Origin: Eubacteriales bacterium | Lineage (GTDB): Bacteria > Bacillota > Clostridia > Oscillospirales > Acutalibacteraceae | NCBI GenBank assembly: GCA_029225565.1 | Contig: JAQXWS010000041.1 | Coordinates: forward strand, 1 to 64,000 | Reading direction: 5' to 3' | Length of the DNA: 64,000 nucleotides | In this document: in pieces, positions 38,718 through 49,370 of the stretch | Position numbering within the stretch: position 1 is the stretch's first letter | Layout of the letters: every line of letters starts with the position of its first letter | Notes under the pieces: generated by a model | What the model was told of the DNA's origin: nothing | Databases searched by the model: none | What the model saw: the letters and a program-made list of their open reading frames with translations, nothing else | Translations under genes and position numbers: made by a program

Positions 38718-41522
38718 ATGGCTAACAAATTTGTAACCGCTATCTTCGGAGATTACTCCAAGAAAGAGGTTAAAAAGCTGCAAAAGACAGTCAAGAAGAT
38801 TAATGAATTGGCTGACAAGTATGCAGAGATGGATGACAAGGAGCTTTCATCACAAACCAAGATTCTTAAGGAGAGACTTGCTAACGGCGAGACACTGGAT
38901 GATATTTTGCCCGATGCTTTTGCCGTATGCCGCGAGGCGTCGGACCGTGTGCTGGGTATGCGTCACTTCGATGTACAGCTGATTGGCGGTATCGTGCTTC
39001 ACCAGGGTCGTATCGCCGAGATGAAGACCGGTGAGGGTAAAACCCTTGTGGCTACTCTGCCGGCATACCTTAATGCGCTGACAGGCGAGGGCGTACATAT
39101 CGTTACCGTAAACGACTACCTTGCAAAGCGTGACTCCGAGTGGATGGGCAAGCTGTATCGCTTCCTGGGTCTCAGCGTAGGCCTCATCATTCACGAAAAG
39201 AGTGACGGCGAGCGCCAGGAGGCATACAACAGCGACATCACCTACGGCACAAATAACGAGATGGGCTTTGACTACCTGCGTGACAATATGGTTCCCTACA
39301 AGGAGCGCAAGGTACAGAGAGGCCATGTGTTTGCAATCGTGGACGAGGTTGACTCAATCCTTATCGACGAGGCTCGTACACCCCTTATCATCAGCGGCAA
39401 GGGCGACCAGTCCACCGACCTTTACCGTCAGGCAAATGTGTTTGCCAAGACCCTCAAGATGGTCAAGGTTGCAAAGACCGACGACAAGCAGGACACTGAG
39501 GAAAATTACGACGGCGACTATGTAGTTGACGAAAAGGCAAAGACAGCCACCCTCCTCAAGAGTGGTATCAAGAAGGCTGAGCAGTTCTTCGGTGTAGAGA
39601 ACCTTATGGACATTGACAACACAACATTGCGTCACCATATCGACCAGGCTATCAAGGCCTACGGCGTTATGACCAGGGACATTGACTATGTTGTTAAGGA
39701 CGGCCAGGTAAAGATTGTTGACGAGTTCACCGGCCGTATTATGGAGGGCCGTCGTTACAACGAGGGTCTTCACCAGGCACTTGAGGCAAAGGAAAATGTT
39801 AAGGTAGAGCACGAGAGCAAGACTCTTGCCACCATCACATTCCAGAACTACTTCCGTCTGTACAAAAAGCTGTCCGGTATGACAGGTACCGCTGCCACAG
39901 AGGCAAATGAGTTTGACGAGATTTACAAGCTGGATGTAGTGGAGATTCCTACCAACAAGCCCCTTATCCGTGAGGACAGACCCGATGTTATCTTCCAGAC
40001 CGAGGCCGGCAAGTACCGCAATGTAATCAAGCAGATTAAGGAATGCCACGAAAAGGGCCAGCCCGTACTGGTTGGTACCATTAGTATCGAAAAGTCAGAG
40101 TATCTGTCCAAGCTCCTCAAAAAAGAGGGCATCGAGCACAATGTACTCAACGCAAAGAACCACGAAAAGGAAGCAGAGATTGTTGCCCAGGCAGGTAAAT
40201 TAGGCGCCGTTACTATCGCAACAAACATGGCAGGCCGTGGTACCGATATTATGCTTGGAGGTAATGCAGAATTTCTTGCCAAGGCACAGATGAAGAAGAT
40301 GAAGTTCACCAACGAACTTATTGCAGAGGCTACCGGTTTTGCAGAGACCGATGATGAAGAGATTCTCAACGCAAGACAGACATTTATCGACCTTGAGGCA
40401 AAGTTTAAGGAAGAGATAAAGGACGAGGCAGAGCAGGTAAAGCAGGCAGGCGGTCTGTTCATTCTGGGTACGGAGCGTCACGACGCCCGCCGTATCGACA
40501 ACCAGCTGCGCGGTCGTGCCGGCCGTCAGGGTGACCCCGGATGCAGCCAGTTCTTCCTGTCACTTGAGGATGACCTTATGCGTCTGTTCGGCGGCGACCG
40601 TATGCAGCGTATGATGGGCAGACTTACCGACGACGAGGATTTGCCTATTGTCAGCAAGCTGGTAACAAAGACAATCGAGTCCTCACAGCAAAAGGTGGAG
40701 GGCAAGAACTTTGCTATCCGTAAGAATACCTTGCAGTACGACGATGTTATGAACCGTCAGCGTAAGCTGATTTACGACCAGAGAGACCAGGTGCTGGACG
40801 GTCTTGACCTAACCGAAACCATCAAGAAGATGATTGACACCAATATTGCCGATACTGTTGCCAACTATTTTGCCGGCGACAACAAGGCCGATTGGAATGT
40901 TGACGGCCTCAGAGAGAAGTACAAGAGCTGGCTCATCTGTGATGACGATGACTTTGCAGATGTTGACTCGCTGAATGTACTGGATACTACCGAGATGCTC
41001 CAGGCCAGAGCTCACGCTCGCATTGACGAAAAGAACGAGATGCTGGGCGAGGATATGTTCCAGGACTTCGAGCGTATGGTACTGCTGCGTAATGTAGATA
41101 CCTACTGGATGGACCACATTGACGCTATGGAGGACCTTAAGAGGGGTATCCACCTTCGCTCCTACGCTCAGCGTGACCCGGTAGTTGCATTCCGTATGGA
41201 ATCCTACGATATGTTCGACGAGATGACCGCTTGTATCAGAGAGGATACAGCCAGAATGATGCTCACACTGATGCCAAGACACAAGGCTGATGTTCAGCGC
41301 AAGGCTGTTGCAAAGATTACATCAACCTCATCCAGCGGCGACGAGAGCGCAAAGCAGGTTACCGTTCGTAAGGAGAAGAAGGTGGGCCCCAACGACCCAT
41401 GTCCGTGCGGCAGCGGCCTGAAGTACAAGAAGTGCTGCGGCTCGCCTGCAAAGCTTGCTGCAGAGGCAGAGGCTAAGGCTAAAGCCGACAAGGAAGCAGT
41501 CAACAGAAAGAGAAAGAAGTAA
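38718..41522 (+). CDS. secA: Preprotein translocase ATPase SecA
   Basis: MKTGEGKTLVATLPAYLNAL, VNDYLAKRD, TNMAGRGTDI, C-terminal VGPNDPCPCGSGLKYKKCCG zinc motif. Confidence 0.98.
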   Translation: MANKFVTAIFGDYSKKEVKKLQKTVKKINELADKYAEMDDKELSSQTKILKERLANGETLDDILPDAFAVCREASDRVLGMRHFDVQLIGGIVLHQGRIAEMKTGEGKTLVATLPAYLNALTGEGVHIVTVNDYLAKRDSEWMGKLYRFLGLSVGLIIHEKSDGERQEAYNSDITYGTNNEMGFDYLRDNMVPYKERKVQRGHVFAIVDEVDSILIDEARTPLIISGKGDQSTDLYRQANVFAKTLKMVKVAKTDDKQDTEENYDGDYVVDEKAKTATLLKSGIKKAEQFFGVENLMDIDNTTLRHHIDQAIKAYGVMTRDIDYVVKDGQVKIVDEFTGRIMEGRRYNEGLHQALEAKENVKVEHESKTLATITFQNYFRLYKKLSGMTGTAATEANEFDEIYKLDVVEIPTNKPLIREDRPDVIFQTEAGKYRNVIKQIKECHEKGQPVLVGTISIEKSEYLSKLLKKEGIEHNVLNAKNHEKEAEIVAQAGKLGAVTIATNMAGRGTDIMLGGNAEFLAKAQMKKMKFTNELIAEATGFAETDDEEILNARQTFIDLEAKFKEEIKDEAEQVKQAGGLFILGTERHDARRIDNQLRGRAGRQGDPGCSQFFLSLEDDLMRLFGGDRMQRMMGRLTDDEDLPIVSKLVTKTIESSQQKVEGKNFAIRKNTLQYDDVMNRQRKLIYDQRDQVLDGLDLTETIKKMIDTNIADTVANYFAGDNKADWNVDGLREKYKSWLICDDDDFADVDSLNVLDTTEMLQARAHARIDEKNEMLGEDMFQDFERMVLLRNVDTYWMDHIDAMEDLKRGIHLRSYAQRDPVVAFRMESYDMFDEMTACIREDTARMMLTLMPRHKADVQRKAVAKITSTSSSGDESAKQVTVRKEKKVGPNDPCPCGSGLKYKKCCGSPAKLAAEAEAKAKADKEAVNRKRKK

Positions 41523-41534
41523 TCTTATTCCTAC

Positions 41535-41564
41535 ACCCCCACAGTAGTGGGGGTTTGTTTTTTG
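41535..41564 (+). terminator. Intrinsic terminator after secA
   Basis: acccccacagtagtgggggtttgtttttt. Confidence 0.8.
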
Positions 41565-41614
41565 ACAAATATATAATGTATATAATATATGTTCGGTATA
41601 ATAATAAAAAGTTG

Positions 41615-41643
41615 TTGACATTTGTTCCGTGTTTTGTTATAAT
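41615..41643 (+). promoter_or_regulatory. Consensus sigma-A promoter
   Basis: TTGACA, 17-nt spacer, TATAAT (both hexamers perfect). Confidence 0.8.
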
Positions 41644-41707
41644 CGTTTCAACGCATAAAAGCTTTAAAGTGCTAAAGCGAAAATAACAATCAGTAACGGA
41701 GGACAAT

Positions 41708-42685
41708 ATGTCAGAGAGAAAAGGTAATTTGATGAGCGTTCGCAGCGATGTCAAGGTGCTGGACGCAACAATCAGAGACGGAGGATTGTGCAATAATTTT
41801 GAGTTTACGGACGAATTTGTAACAGAGTTATACAAAAGCAATATCAAGAGTGGTGTTGATTATATGGAGTTTGGCTACAAGGCCAGCAAAACCCTGTTTG
41901 ACCCATCCAAGTTCGGCAAATGGAAGTTTTGTAACGAGGAGGACATTCGTGCCATTGTGGGGGACAATGTGTCGGATATGAAAATTGCGGTTATGGCAGA
42001 TGTTGGGCGTTGTGACTTTAAGACCGACTTTTTGCCAAAGAGTGAGAGCGTCATAGATATGGTTCGTGTGGCGTGCTACATTCATCAGATTCCGGCAGCA
42101 GTTGAGATGATAGAATATTTTCATCAGCTGGGATACGAGACCACCTGCAACATTATGGCAATATCACAGGCCAACACCGACCAGGTGGAGGAGGCGCTGA
42201 CAATGCTGTGCCAATCCCATGTGGATGTAATCTACCTGGTGGACAGCTATGGCTCCCTGTATCCGGAAAATGCCGCCAAGCTGGCAAAGCAGTATCTTCA
42301 GTTTGCCGATGAGTACGGCAAGAAGATAGGCTTCCACGGTCACAACAACCAGAATCTTGCATTTGCTAACACAATCGAGACCATGTCCTACGGTGTATCG
42401 TATCTTGATGCCACAGCAATGGGCATGGGTCGCGGAGCAGGCAACTGCGCTATGGAGCTGCTTCTCGGCTTCCTTAAAAATCCAAAGTACAGCCTGTACA
42501 GCTTGCTGACTTTTGTAGAAAATTATATGATTCCTCTCAAGCAATCCGGCGTTGTTTGGGGCTACGACCTGCAGTATATGCTCACAGGCCAGCTGAATCG
42601 TCACCCAAGGGAGGCAATGGCATTTACTGCCGACGAACGCAGCGACTATTGCGAATTTTACAAGTCACTTCTTGACAATTTTTAG
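41708..42685 (+). CDS. HMGL-like (DRE-TIM) aldolase catalytic domain protein
   Basis: VLDATIRDGGLCNNFEF, YLVDSYGSLYPENA, IGFHGHNNQNLAFANTI, ATAMGMGRGAGNCAMELLLGF. Confidence 0.85.
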   Translation: MSERKGNLMSVRSDVKVLDATIRDGGLCNNFEFTDEFVTELYKSNIKSGVDYMEFGYKASKTLFDPSKFGKWKFCNEEDIRAIVGDNVSDMKIAVMADVGRCDFKTDFLPKSESVIDMVRVACYIHQIPAAVEMIEYFHQLGYETTCNIMAISQANTDQVEEALTMLCQSHVDVIYLVDSYGSLYPENAAKLAKQYLQFADEYGKKIGFHGHNNQNLAFANTIETMSYGVSYLDATAMGMGRGAGNCAMELLLGFLKNPKYSLYSLLTFVENYMIPLKQSGVVWGYDLQYMLTGQLNRHPREAMAFTADERSDYCEFYKSLLDNF

Positions 42686-42703
42686 ATTTTATACAGCAAT
42701 TTT

Positions 42704-42730
42704 GAGGATGTCATCGGCATCCTCATTTTT
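42704..42730 (+). terminator. Intrinsic terminator
   Basis: gaggatgtcatcggcatcctcattttt. Confidence 0.8.
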
Positions 42731-42823
42731 GATACAAAAAATTAATAATTTTTACACAAATTACATTTTACATACCGGGCTAATTGTGTTAATATATATT
42801 GTAACAAATAGTTAGCAGGTGCA

Positions 42824-44317
42824 ATGATGCAACAAAAAAACACTGTAACCAAGAGATTTTTGGCGATAATTTTTTCTTTATGTATAATATTGACAGGGGG
42901 AGTTGTAGCATTTGGCGAGCCCGGCGAGATATATGAGGATATAACCACCACAACCGCCACTACTACCACTACCCGGCCTATGGATGGCGAGTCCACCTCC
43001 AAGTCGGAGGAAAAGGAAACCACCACCGTCATCACCAAGGAGGAGGCCGAAAAAAATTTGGCTGACCAGATGACGGAGCTCAAGCAGCATTTGGCAGAGA
43101 GCGAAACAAAGCTGGCTAAGTTTGACGATTCCTCAAAGGCTACGGAGGAGTATATTACTGCCCTGGACGAGAAGATAGGCTATCTTAACGAGGAGCTGAC
43201 CATTCTGGACACCCAGGTCAATCAGGCAAAGAGCAAGGTGGCAGAGCTTGAACCCCAAATCGAGACACTCCGTCAGGAAATCGGCAAGCTGTTGCTGGAA
43301 TATAACAAAAATCTGGAGCAGTACAATCAGCTGAAGGAGGAATTTTCTGCCACATACGACGCATATTGCTTGCGGCTGGAGGCCATGTACATCAGCGGTA
43401 ACGACAGCGTGCTGGTGGCACTGCTTACCAGTACCGACATATCCCAATTTTTCAGCCGATACGAGATGATAAAGGCAGTTGCCAAGAGCGATACAGCCCT
43501 GCTGAAAAAAGTCAACACCCAAATGGACGAGATTAACAACAAGCAGAGTGGCCTCAACAAGCAGAAGGCAGCCCTTGACGCAAAGAACAAGAGCCTCACA
43601 TCAAAGCAGAACGAATACAAAGCCCAGCAGGCCTCCATTGAGTCCAAGCAAAACCAAATAGCAGTAAAGAAAATTGCAATTGCAGAGGACCGAGCCGAGG
43701 CAGACCGCCTTTTGGCAGAATATGCCCAAAAGACACAGATGTACGGCGAGTATATGTATCAGGATGAGGAGATGATGAAGCAGGTTGACGCCGAGATTTA
43801 CGCTCTCATCAACGGACTCAAGGACCCGGAGGATGTTACCACGGCAGTATATACCACCGGCAGCAACCAGGTGTCCGTTACCCAGTCCGGTGACAATGCA
43901 TTGTTCTCCCGCAGTAATGCGGCGTTAGCCATGTGCTATCCGGTGGTAGGTCATCACGCAGTATCATCACCCTTTGGCGTACAGCGCGCCACCCACATGC
44001 ACGCCGGAATGGACTTTCCCTGTCCGGTGGGCAGCAAGGTAGTTGCCGTCCAAAAGGGAATTGTAATCAAGACAGCCCGTCGTACCGACGGCTATGGCTA
44101 CCATGTTATGGTATATCACGGCACCGACGCCAAGGGCAGAAAGGTTGTTACTCTCTACGCCCATAACTCGTCAATCCTGGTATCCGTCGGCCAGACGGTA
44201 AAAAAAGGACAGCAAATAGCTAAGTCGGGTAATACAGGCCGTTCCACCGGCCCTCACAGCCATTTTGAGGTTATACTGGGCGGCACTAAGGTAAATCCAA
44301 AGAATTATATCAGCTGA
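42824..44317 (+). CDS. Secreted coiled-coil M23 peptidase (EnvC/PcsB-like murein hydrolase activator)
   Basis: Signal peptide, long coiled coil, THMHAGMDFPCPVGSKVVAV, GRSTGPHSHFEVI. Confidence 0.9.
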   Translation: MMQQKNTVTKRFLAIIFSLCIILTGGVVAFGEPGEIYEDITTTTATTTTTRPMDGESTSKSEEKETTTVITKEEAEKNLADQMTELKQHLAESETKLAKFDDSSKATEEYITALDEKIGYLNEELTILDTQVNQAKSKVAELEPQIETLRQEIGKLLLEYNKNLEQYNQLKEEFSATYDAYCLRLEAMYISGNDSVLVALLTSTDISQFFSRYEMIKAVAKSDTALLKKVNTQMDEINNKQSGLNKQKAALDAKNKSLTSKQNEYKAQQASIESKQNQIAVKKIAIAEDRAEADRLLAEYAQKTQMYGEYMYQDEEMMKQVDAEIYALINGLKDPEDVTTAVYTTGSNQVSVTQSGDNALFSRSNAALAMCYPVVGHHAVSSPFGVQRATHMHAGMDFPCPVGSKVVAVQKGIVIKTARRTDGYGYHVMVYHGTDAKGRKVVTLYAHNSSILVSVGQTVKKGQQIAKSGNTGRSTGPHSHFEVILGGTKVNPKNYIS

Positions 44318-44319
44318 TA

Positions 44320-44937
44320 ATGAACAAGATTAATTATCAAAAAGAATTGGACAAATTGATTGATAATCTGGAGGAGCGTGTGCCCACATTGCTCCTCCAT
44401 AGTTGCTGTGCGCCCTGCTCCAGCTATACGCTGGAGTATCTGGCACAGTTTTTTGATATTACGGTGTATTATTACAACCCCAACATTTCGCCCCTTGCCG
44501 AGTTTAACAAGCGATTGGCGGAGCAGCAACGATTGATTGACGCAATGCCCACGCCCCACAGAGTCAAGTTGGTGGCGGGGGAGTATGATTACAGCGAATT
44601 TTTGGATATTGCACGGGGCTACGAGCATTGCCCCGAGGGTGGGGACAGGTGTCACCGCTGCTACCGCCTGCGGCTGGAAAAAACGGCAAAAATGGCAAAG
44701 GAGCAGGGCTTCGATTATTTTTGTACCACCTTGTCCATCAGTCCCCTGAAGGACAGTCAGGTAATCAACAGATTGGGCTACCAGGTGGCAGAGGAGTACT
44801 CGGTCAACTGGCTTCCCTCGGATTTTAAGAAAAAAGAGGGCTACAAGCGTAGTATAGAATTAAGCAGAGAATATGATTTGTACCGCCAGAATTTTTGCGG
44901 CTGTGCATTTTCTAAGGAGGTAGGAGAGCGTGAATAA
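44320..44937 (+). CDS. queH: Epoxyqueuosine reductase QueH
   Basis: LLLHSCCAPCSSYTLEYL, YYYNPNISPLAEFNKR, GDRCHRCYRLRLEKTA, CGCAFS. Confidence 0.93.
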   Translation: MNKINYQKELDKLIDNLEERVPTLLLHSCCAPCSSYTLEYLAQFFDITVYYYNPNISPLAEFNKRLAEQQRLIDAMPTPHRVKLVAGEYDYSEFLDIARGYEHCPEGGDRCHRCYRLRLEKTAKMAKEQGFDYFCTTLSISPLKDSQVINRLGYQVAEEYSVNWLPSDFKKKEGYKRSIELSREYDLYRQNFCGCAFSKEVGERE

Positions 44938-46204
44938 TCCGTTGGCAGACCGTATTCGCCCCACAACGCTGGACGAGGTGGTGGGACAAAAGCATCTTTT
45001 GGCTCCCGGCAAGGCTCTGTACAATATGATAGACAACGGCGAGGTGCCCAATCTTATTTTTTACGGTCCGTCAGGCGTTGGCAAGACCACAGTTGCCTCC
45101 ATTATTGCCGGCAGAACCAAGCGTGCGCTCCGTCGGCTGAACGGCACCAATGCCTCCACCCAGGACATAAAGGATATTGTAGCCGAGCTGGACACATTTA
45201 CCGCCCCTAACGGGATTTTGTTGTATCTGGACGAGATTCAGTATTTTAATAAGCGTCAGCAGCAAAGCCTGCTGGAATATATTGAGAACGGCAAGATTAC
45301 ATTGATTGCCTCCACCACCGAGAATCCGTATTTTTATGTCTATAGCGCTATTCTCAGCCGTTCTACCGTGTTTGAATTTAAGGCAATAGAGCCGGAGGAC
45401 ATTGAACCTGCTGTCAAGAGGGGATTCGACTTTTTGGCGCAGGAGGGTCAGACGGAGATAGAGTATGACAGTCAGGTGCTGCGACGCATTGCCACCGGCT
45501 GCGGCGGTGATGTGCGCAAGGCGCTGAATTGTGTGGAAAATTGCTGTTATGCTACCCCTACGGTGGATAACAAGAAGATAGTCACCCTCGATACCGTCAA
45601 CGAACTTGTGCAAAAATCGGCCATGCGGTACGACCGTGACGGCGAGGAGCATTACGATATAGTATCAGCATACCAAAAGAGTATGCGCGGCTCGGACCCC
45701 GACGCGGCTCTGCATTATTTGGCACGGCTTCTGGACGCGGGGGACTTGCCCTCTGCCTGCCGCAGACTGCTGGTTTGCGCCTGCGAGGATGTGGGACTTG
45801 CCAATCCGCAGATTATCCCCATTGTCAAGGCGGCGGTGGATTCTGCCATGATGGTTGGACTGCCTGAGGCTCGTATTCCCCTGGCAGACGCAGTAATTCT
45901 GGTTGCCACCAGTCCTAAGTCAAACAGCGGCGAGGCCGCTATTGATGCGGCGCTGGCAGATGTCAGAAGGGGAAATTTCGGGCCCATTCCCCGTCAGCTG
46001 CAAAACAAGCATTACGACGGCGAGGACGCCGAGATAAAGGGGCAGAATTATATCTATCCCCACGAGTATCCAAATCATTGGGTACGCCAGCAGTACCTGC
46101 CCGACAGAATAAAGGACGCAAAGTATTACACCTTTGGCAACAACAAAAACGAGCAGGCATACAAGAGGTATTGGGACACGATAAAGGGAGAAAAGAATGA
46201 CTAA
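44930..46204 (+). CDS. rarA: Replication-associated recombination protein A
   Basis: PLADRIRPTTLDEVVGQKHLL, FYGPSGVGKTTVA, LYLDEIQYFNKRQQQSLLEYIE. Confidence 0.95.
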   Translation: MNNPLADRIRPTTLDEVVGQKHLLAPGKALYNMIDNGEVPNLIFYGPSGVGKTTVASIIAGRTKRALRRLNGTNASTQDIKDIVAELDTFTAPNGILLYLDEIQYFNKRQQQSLLEYIENGKITLIASTTENPYFYVYSAILSRSTVFEFKAIEPEDIEPAVKRGFDFLAQEGQTEIEYDSQVLRRIATGCGGDVRKALNCVENCCYATPTVDNKKIVTLDTVNELVQKSAMRYDRDGEEHYDIVSAYQKSMRGSDPDAALHYLARLLDAGDLPSACRRLLVCACEDVGLANPQIIPIVKAAVDSAMMVGLPEARIPLADAVILVATSPKSNSGEAAIDAALADVRRGNFGPIPRQLQNKHYDGEDAEIKGQNYIYPHEYPNHWVRQQYLPDRIKDAKYYTFGNNKNEQAYKRYWDTIKGEKND

Positions 46205-46829
46205 GAAGCAACGAACCTTAAATGCCATTCAGGTGCTTAAGGAATTGTATCCGGAGGCAAAATGCTCTCTGGACGCCTCCAACGCATTTGAGCTGTTGGT
46301 AGCGGTCAGGCTGTCCGCACAATGCACGGACGCCAGGGTCAACCTGGTTACGCCACAATTGTTCGGCAAGTACAAAACCCTTGACGACTATGCCAACGCA
46401 GATATTAAAGATATAGAAAATATAGTAAAGCCCTGCGGATTTTACAAAAACAAGGCCTCGTCCATCATCGGTATGGCAGGCATGATACGGGATAATTTTG
46501 GGGGTGTGGTGCCGGATAATATAGAGGACTTGATTACCCTGCCCGGCGTGGGCAGAAAGACGGCAAATCTTATTGTAGGCGATGTTTACGGCAAGGAGTC
46601 CATAGTTGTTGATACCCACATGATACGCATATCCAACCGTATCGGTCTGGTTGCCGACAAGGACCCCCACCGTATAGAAATTGCGCTGAAGAAGGTTGTT
46701 CCCCCGGAGGAGGGCAGCGATTTTTGTCATCGTATTGTGCTGTTCGGCAGGGATATTTGTTCTGCCCGCAAGCCGTTATGCCACCGGTGCCCCATGCTGG
46801 ATAACTGCAAAAGAGTAGGAGTAAAGTAA
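46197..46829 (+). CDS. nth: Endonuclease III
   Basis: LLVAVRLSAQCTDARVN, LPGVGRKTANLI, C-x6-C-x2-C-x5-C type 4Fe4S (CSARKPLCHRCPMLDNC). Confidence 0.95.
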   Translation: MTKKQRTLNAIQVLKELYPEAKCSLDASNAFELLVAVRLSAQCTDARVNLVTPQLFGKYKTLDDYANADIKDIENIVKPCGFYKNKASSIIGMAGMIRDNFGGVVPDNIEDLITLPGVGRKTANLIVGDVYGKESIVVDTHMIRISNRIGLVADKDPHRIEIALKKVVPPEEGSDFCHRIVLFGRDICSARKPLCHRCPMLDNCKRVGVK

Positions 46830-47338
46830 TGAACAAATCCAATATAATCCTCATCGGTATGCCCGGCAGCGGCAAGAGCACCTGCGGCGTGTTGGCCGCC
46901 AAGGCATTGCTGAAGAATTTTTATGACACCGACCTTTTGGTCCAGGGACTGGAGGGCAAAAGGCTGCAGGATATTATCGACACAAAGGGAATAGAGTATT
47001 TTTTGAAAAAAGAGGAGCAGGCCATTCTTTCCCTCAATGTGGATGCAACGGTTATTGCCACCGGCGGCTCGGTGGTTTACTCCCGGGCGGCAATGGAGCA
47101 TTTGCGCAGTCTGGGCAAGGTGATATATCTTAACCTGAGCTACGATACCATGTGCCACAGAATAAAAAATATAACCACCCGCGGCGTGGTTATGAGATGC
47201 GGCCATACCCTCAGGGATATGTATGATGAGCGCCTGCCCCTATACTCCCGTTATGCCGACGCAGTAATTGATTGTGACGGCAACACCGTAGAGCAAACCG
47301 TACAGAAGATTGTGAGAATGACCGACAATGGATTTTGA
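46829..47338 (+). CDS. aroK: Shikimate kinase
   Basis: IILIGMPGSGKSTCGVLAAKAL, DTDLLVQ, VIATGGSVVYS. Confidence 0.88.
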   Translation: MNKSNIILIGMPGSGKSTCGVLAAKALLKNFYDTDLLVQGLEGKRLQDIIDTKGIEYFLKKEEQAILSLNVDATVIATGGSVVYSRAAMEHLRSLGKVIYLNLSYDTMCHRIKNITTRGVVMRCGHTLRDMYDERLPLYSRYADAVIDCDGNTVEQTVQKIVRMTDNGF

Positions 47339-47681
47339 GCAAAAAAAGCGATATGTAAAGACGGTTTCGGCATTGTTTTTGGTATCATTTTTTGTTACCC
47401 TGTTTATACTGCTGAGCCTTCGTTTCGGCAACAAAATCAGCCACAGTCTGTCTGTGGCGCAGTTGGCTGCCATTGCCCTGGGCTGCGGGGCAGTACCCGC
47501 CGGCTCATATACCGGATTTGTGGCTATGTTCAGCAAGCTGCTGCGTATGCCCAATGTCAGCGGCGCCGTGGTGGTTATATTCTGCATACCCTTGGTGCTG
47601 GCGGCAAATATATACGGTATGATTATACTTGTTCCAAGCTATATCAAGACGCTGGCGGAAGTAATGAAAAATAGGTCTTGA
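47328..47681 (+). CDS. Small hypothetical membrane protein
   Basis: 117 aa, hydrophobic; overlaps aroK end. Confidence 0.65.
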   Translation: MDFEQKKRYVKTVSALFLVSFFVTLFILLSLRFGNKISHSLSVAQLAAIALGCGAVPAGSYTGFVAMFSKLLRMPNVSGAVVVIFCIPLVLAANIYGMIILVPSYIKTLAEVMKNRS

Positions 47682-47734
47682 CAAACAGAAATTATAATAT
47701 ATAATATATTACAGTTAGTTTACAAACAATTTTG

Positions 47735-47762
47735 AGTGGGCCCCGGGGGTCCGCTTATTTTT
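47735..47762 (+). terminator. Hairpin with U-rich tail in the rimP-nusA operon leader (candidate attenuator)
   Basis: gagtgggccccgggggtccgcttatttttatt, about 30 nt upstream of rimP. Confidence 0.65.
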
Positions 47763-47784
47763 ATTAATTACGGGTGGTGTTTAG

Positions 47785-48273
47785 TTGGCGAAGCAAAATA
47801 CTGTTGTTAGGGTGGAGGAAATTGCCACACCTATCGCAAAGGAATTGGGACTGACAATTTGGGATGTTCGGTTTGTCAAGGAGGGTACGGACTGGTATCT
47901 GCGTGTGTTCATTGACAAGGAGCAGGGCGTGTCCATTGACGACTGCGTTGATTTTTCACGAGCGCTAAGCAAGGCGCTGGACGACAGCGACCCCATCCCA
48001 CAGAGCTATATGCTGGAGGTTGCGTCACCGGGTGTTGAGCGTGAGCTGGTTCGGGACAGCCACTTTGAGCAATTTGTGGGGGCTGAGGTTATTATGCGTA
48101 CCATCAGACCCATTGACGGAGTGCGTGACTTTAACGGTGTTATGACCCACTACGCCGACAAAAAAATTACAGTCCGCCTGCAGGACGGCTCCTGCGTTAC
48201 TGTTGACAAAAAGGATACATCATTCGTCAAGCTGGACGATTTTGATATTAACGATTTTAACAAAGAATTTTAA
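47785..48273 (+). CDS. rimP: Ribosome maturation factor RimP (TTG start)
   Basis: VEEIATPIAKELGLTIWDVRFVKEG, LRVFIDKEQGVSIDDCVDFSRALS, LEVASPGVERELV. Confidence 0.93.
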   Translation: MAKQNTVVRVEEIATPIAKELGLTIWDVRFVKEGTDWYLRVFIDKEQGVSIDDCVDFSRALSKALDDSDPIPQSYMLEVASPGVERELVRDSHFEQFVGAEVIMRTIRPIDGVRDFNGVMTHYADKKITVRLQDGSCVTVDKKDTSFVKLDDFDINDFNKEF

Positions 48274-48294
48274 CCGAAAGGATGATAGGAAAAA

Positions 48295-49347
48295 ATGAGC
48301 AAAGAGTTTTTTGAGGCAGTTAGATTACTTACGGCAGAAAAGGGCATTTCGGAGGAATACCTGTACGAAAAGATTTCTGCCGCAATTGTTGTTGCCGCTA
48401 AGCACGACTTCAACGGCAAGGACATTGTTCACTGCGACATCGACCCTGATAAGCAGAAAATTAAGGTCTATGTCAGAAAAAATGTTGTTGAGGAGATAGA
48501 GGACCCCGACACAGATTTGACCTTGGAGCAGGCACAGCTTATTCGCAAATCCGCCAAGGTTGGCAAGACCATCGACATTCCCCTGAAAACAAAGAATTTC
48601 GGCAGAATTGTTGCCCAGACGGCAAAGCATGTTATCCGTCAGGGTATCAGGGAGGCAGAGAGAGGCCAGATGCTCCAGGAATTCCAAAGCAAGAATCAGG
48701 AGCTCCTTTCTGCCAAGGTGTCCCGTGTTGACCCTGTTACAGGCAATATTACTCTGGAGATTGGCAAGAACGAGGCTGTGCTGCCCCGTTCCGAGCAGGT
48801 ACCCGGCGAGGTTCTTACCGAGGGCGATATGACAAAGATTTTTGTAGTAGATGTTAAGGAGGGCACAAAGGGACCCAAGATTATGATTTCCCGTACTCAT
48901 CCCGGTCTTGTACGACGCCTGTTTGAGACCGAGGTACCGGAGATTTTTGACGGCACTATCGAGATTAAGTCCGTATCCCGTGAGGCAGGCTCCCGCACCA
49001 AGATTGCCGTGTTCTCAAAGGACGAGGATGTGGACCCGGTAGGCGCTTGTATCGGCCCAAGAGGTCAGCGTGTATCCAACATTGTTGACGCTCTCGGCGG
49101 CGAAAAGATTGATATTGTAAAGTTTAGCGAAGACCCGGCAGAATTTGTTGCAGCCTCCCTTGCGCCAAGTGATGTTGTCAGCGTAGAGATATTGGACCCG
49201 GACGCAAAGACCTGCCGCGCAACCGTTCCCGACGACCAGCTGTCATTGGCTATCGGTAACAAGGGACAGAATGTTCGCCTTGCCGCAAAGCTTACCTCCT
49301 GGAAGATTGACATCAAGCCGGAGTCGGGCTTTTACGAGGGCGAATAA
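48295..49347 (+). CDS. nusA: Transcription termination/antitermination protein NusA
   Basis: S1 and KH domains; DPVGACIGPRGQRVSNIVDALGGEKIDIV, AIGNKGQNVRLAAKLTSWKIDI. Confidence 0.97.
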   Translation: MSKEFFEAVRLLTAEKGISEEYLYEKISAAIVVAAKHDFNGKDIVHCDIDPDKQKIKVYVRKNVVEEIEDPDTDLTLEQAQLIRKSAKVGKTIDIPLKTKNFGRIVAQTAKHVIRQGIREAERGQMLQEFQSKNQELLSAKVSRVDPVTGNITLEIGKNEAVLPRSEQVPGEVLTEGDMTKIFVVDVKEGTKGPKIMISRTHPGLVRRLFETEVPEIFDGTIEIKSVSREAGSRTKIAVFSKDEDVDPVGACIGPRGQRVSNIVDALGGEKIDIVKFSEDPAEFVAASLAPSDVVSVEILDPDAKTCRATVPDDQLSLAIGNKGQNVRLAAKLTSWKIDIKPESGFYEGE

Positions 49348-49370
49348 CAAATAATCAGAGGGTGACTACC

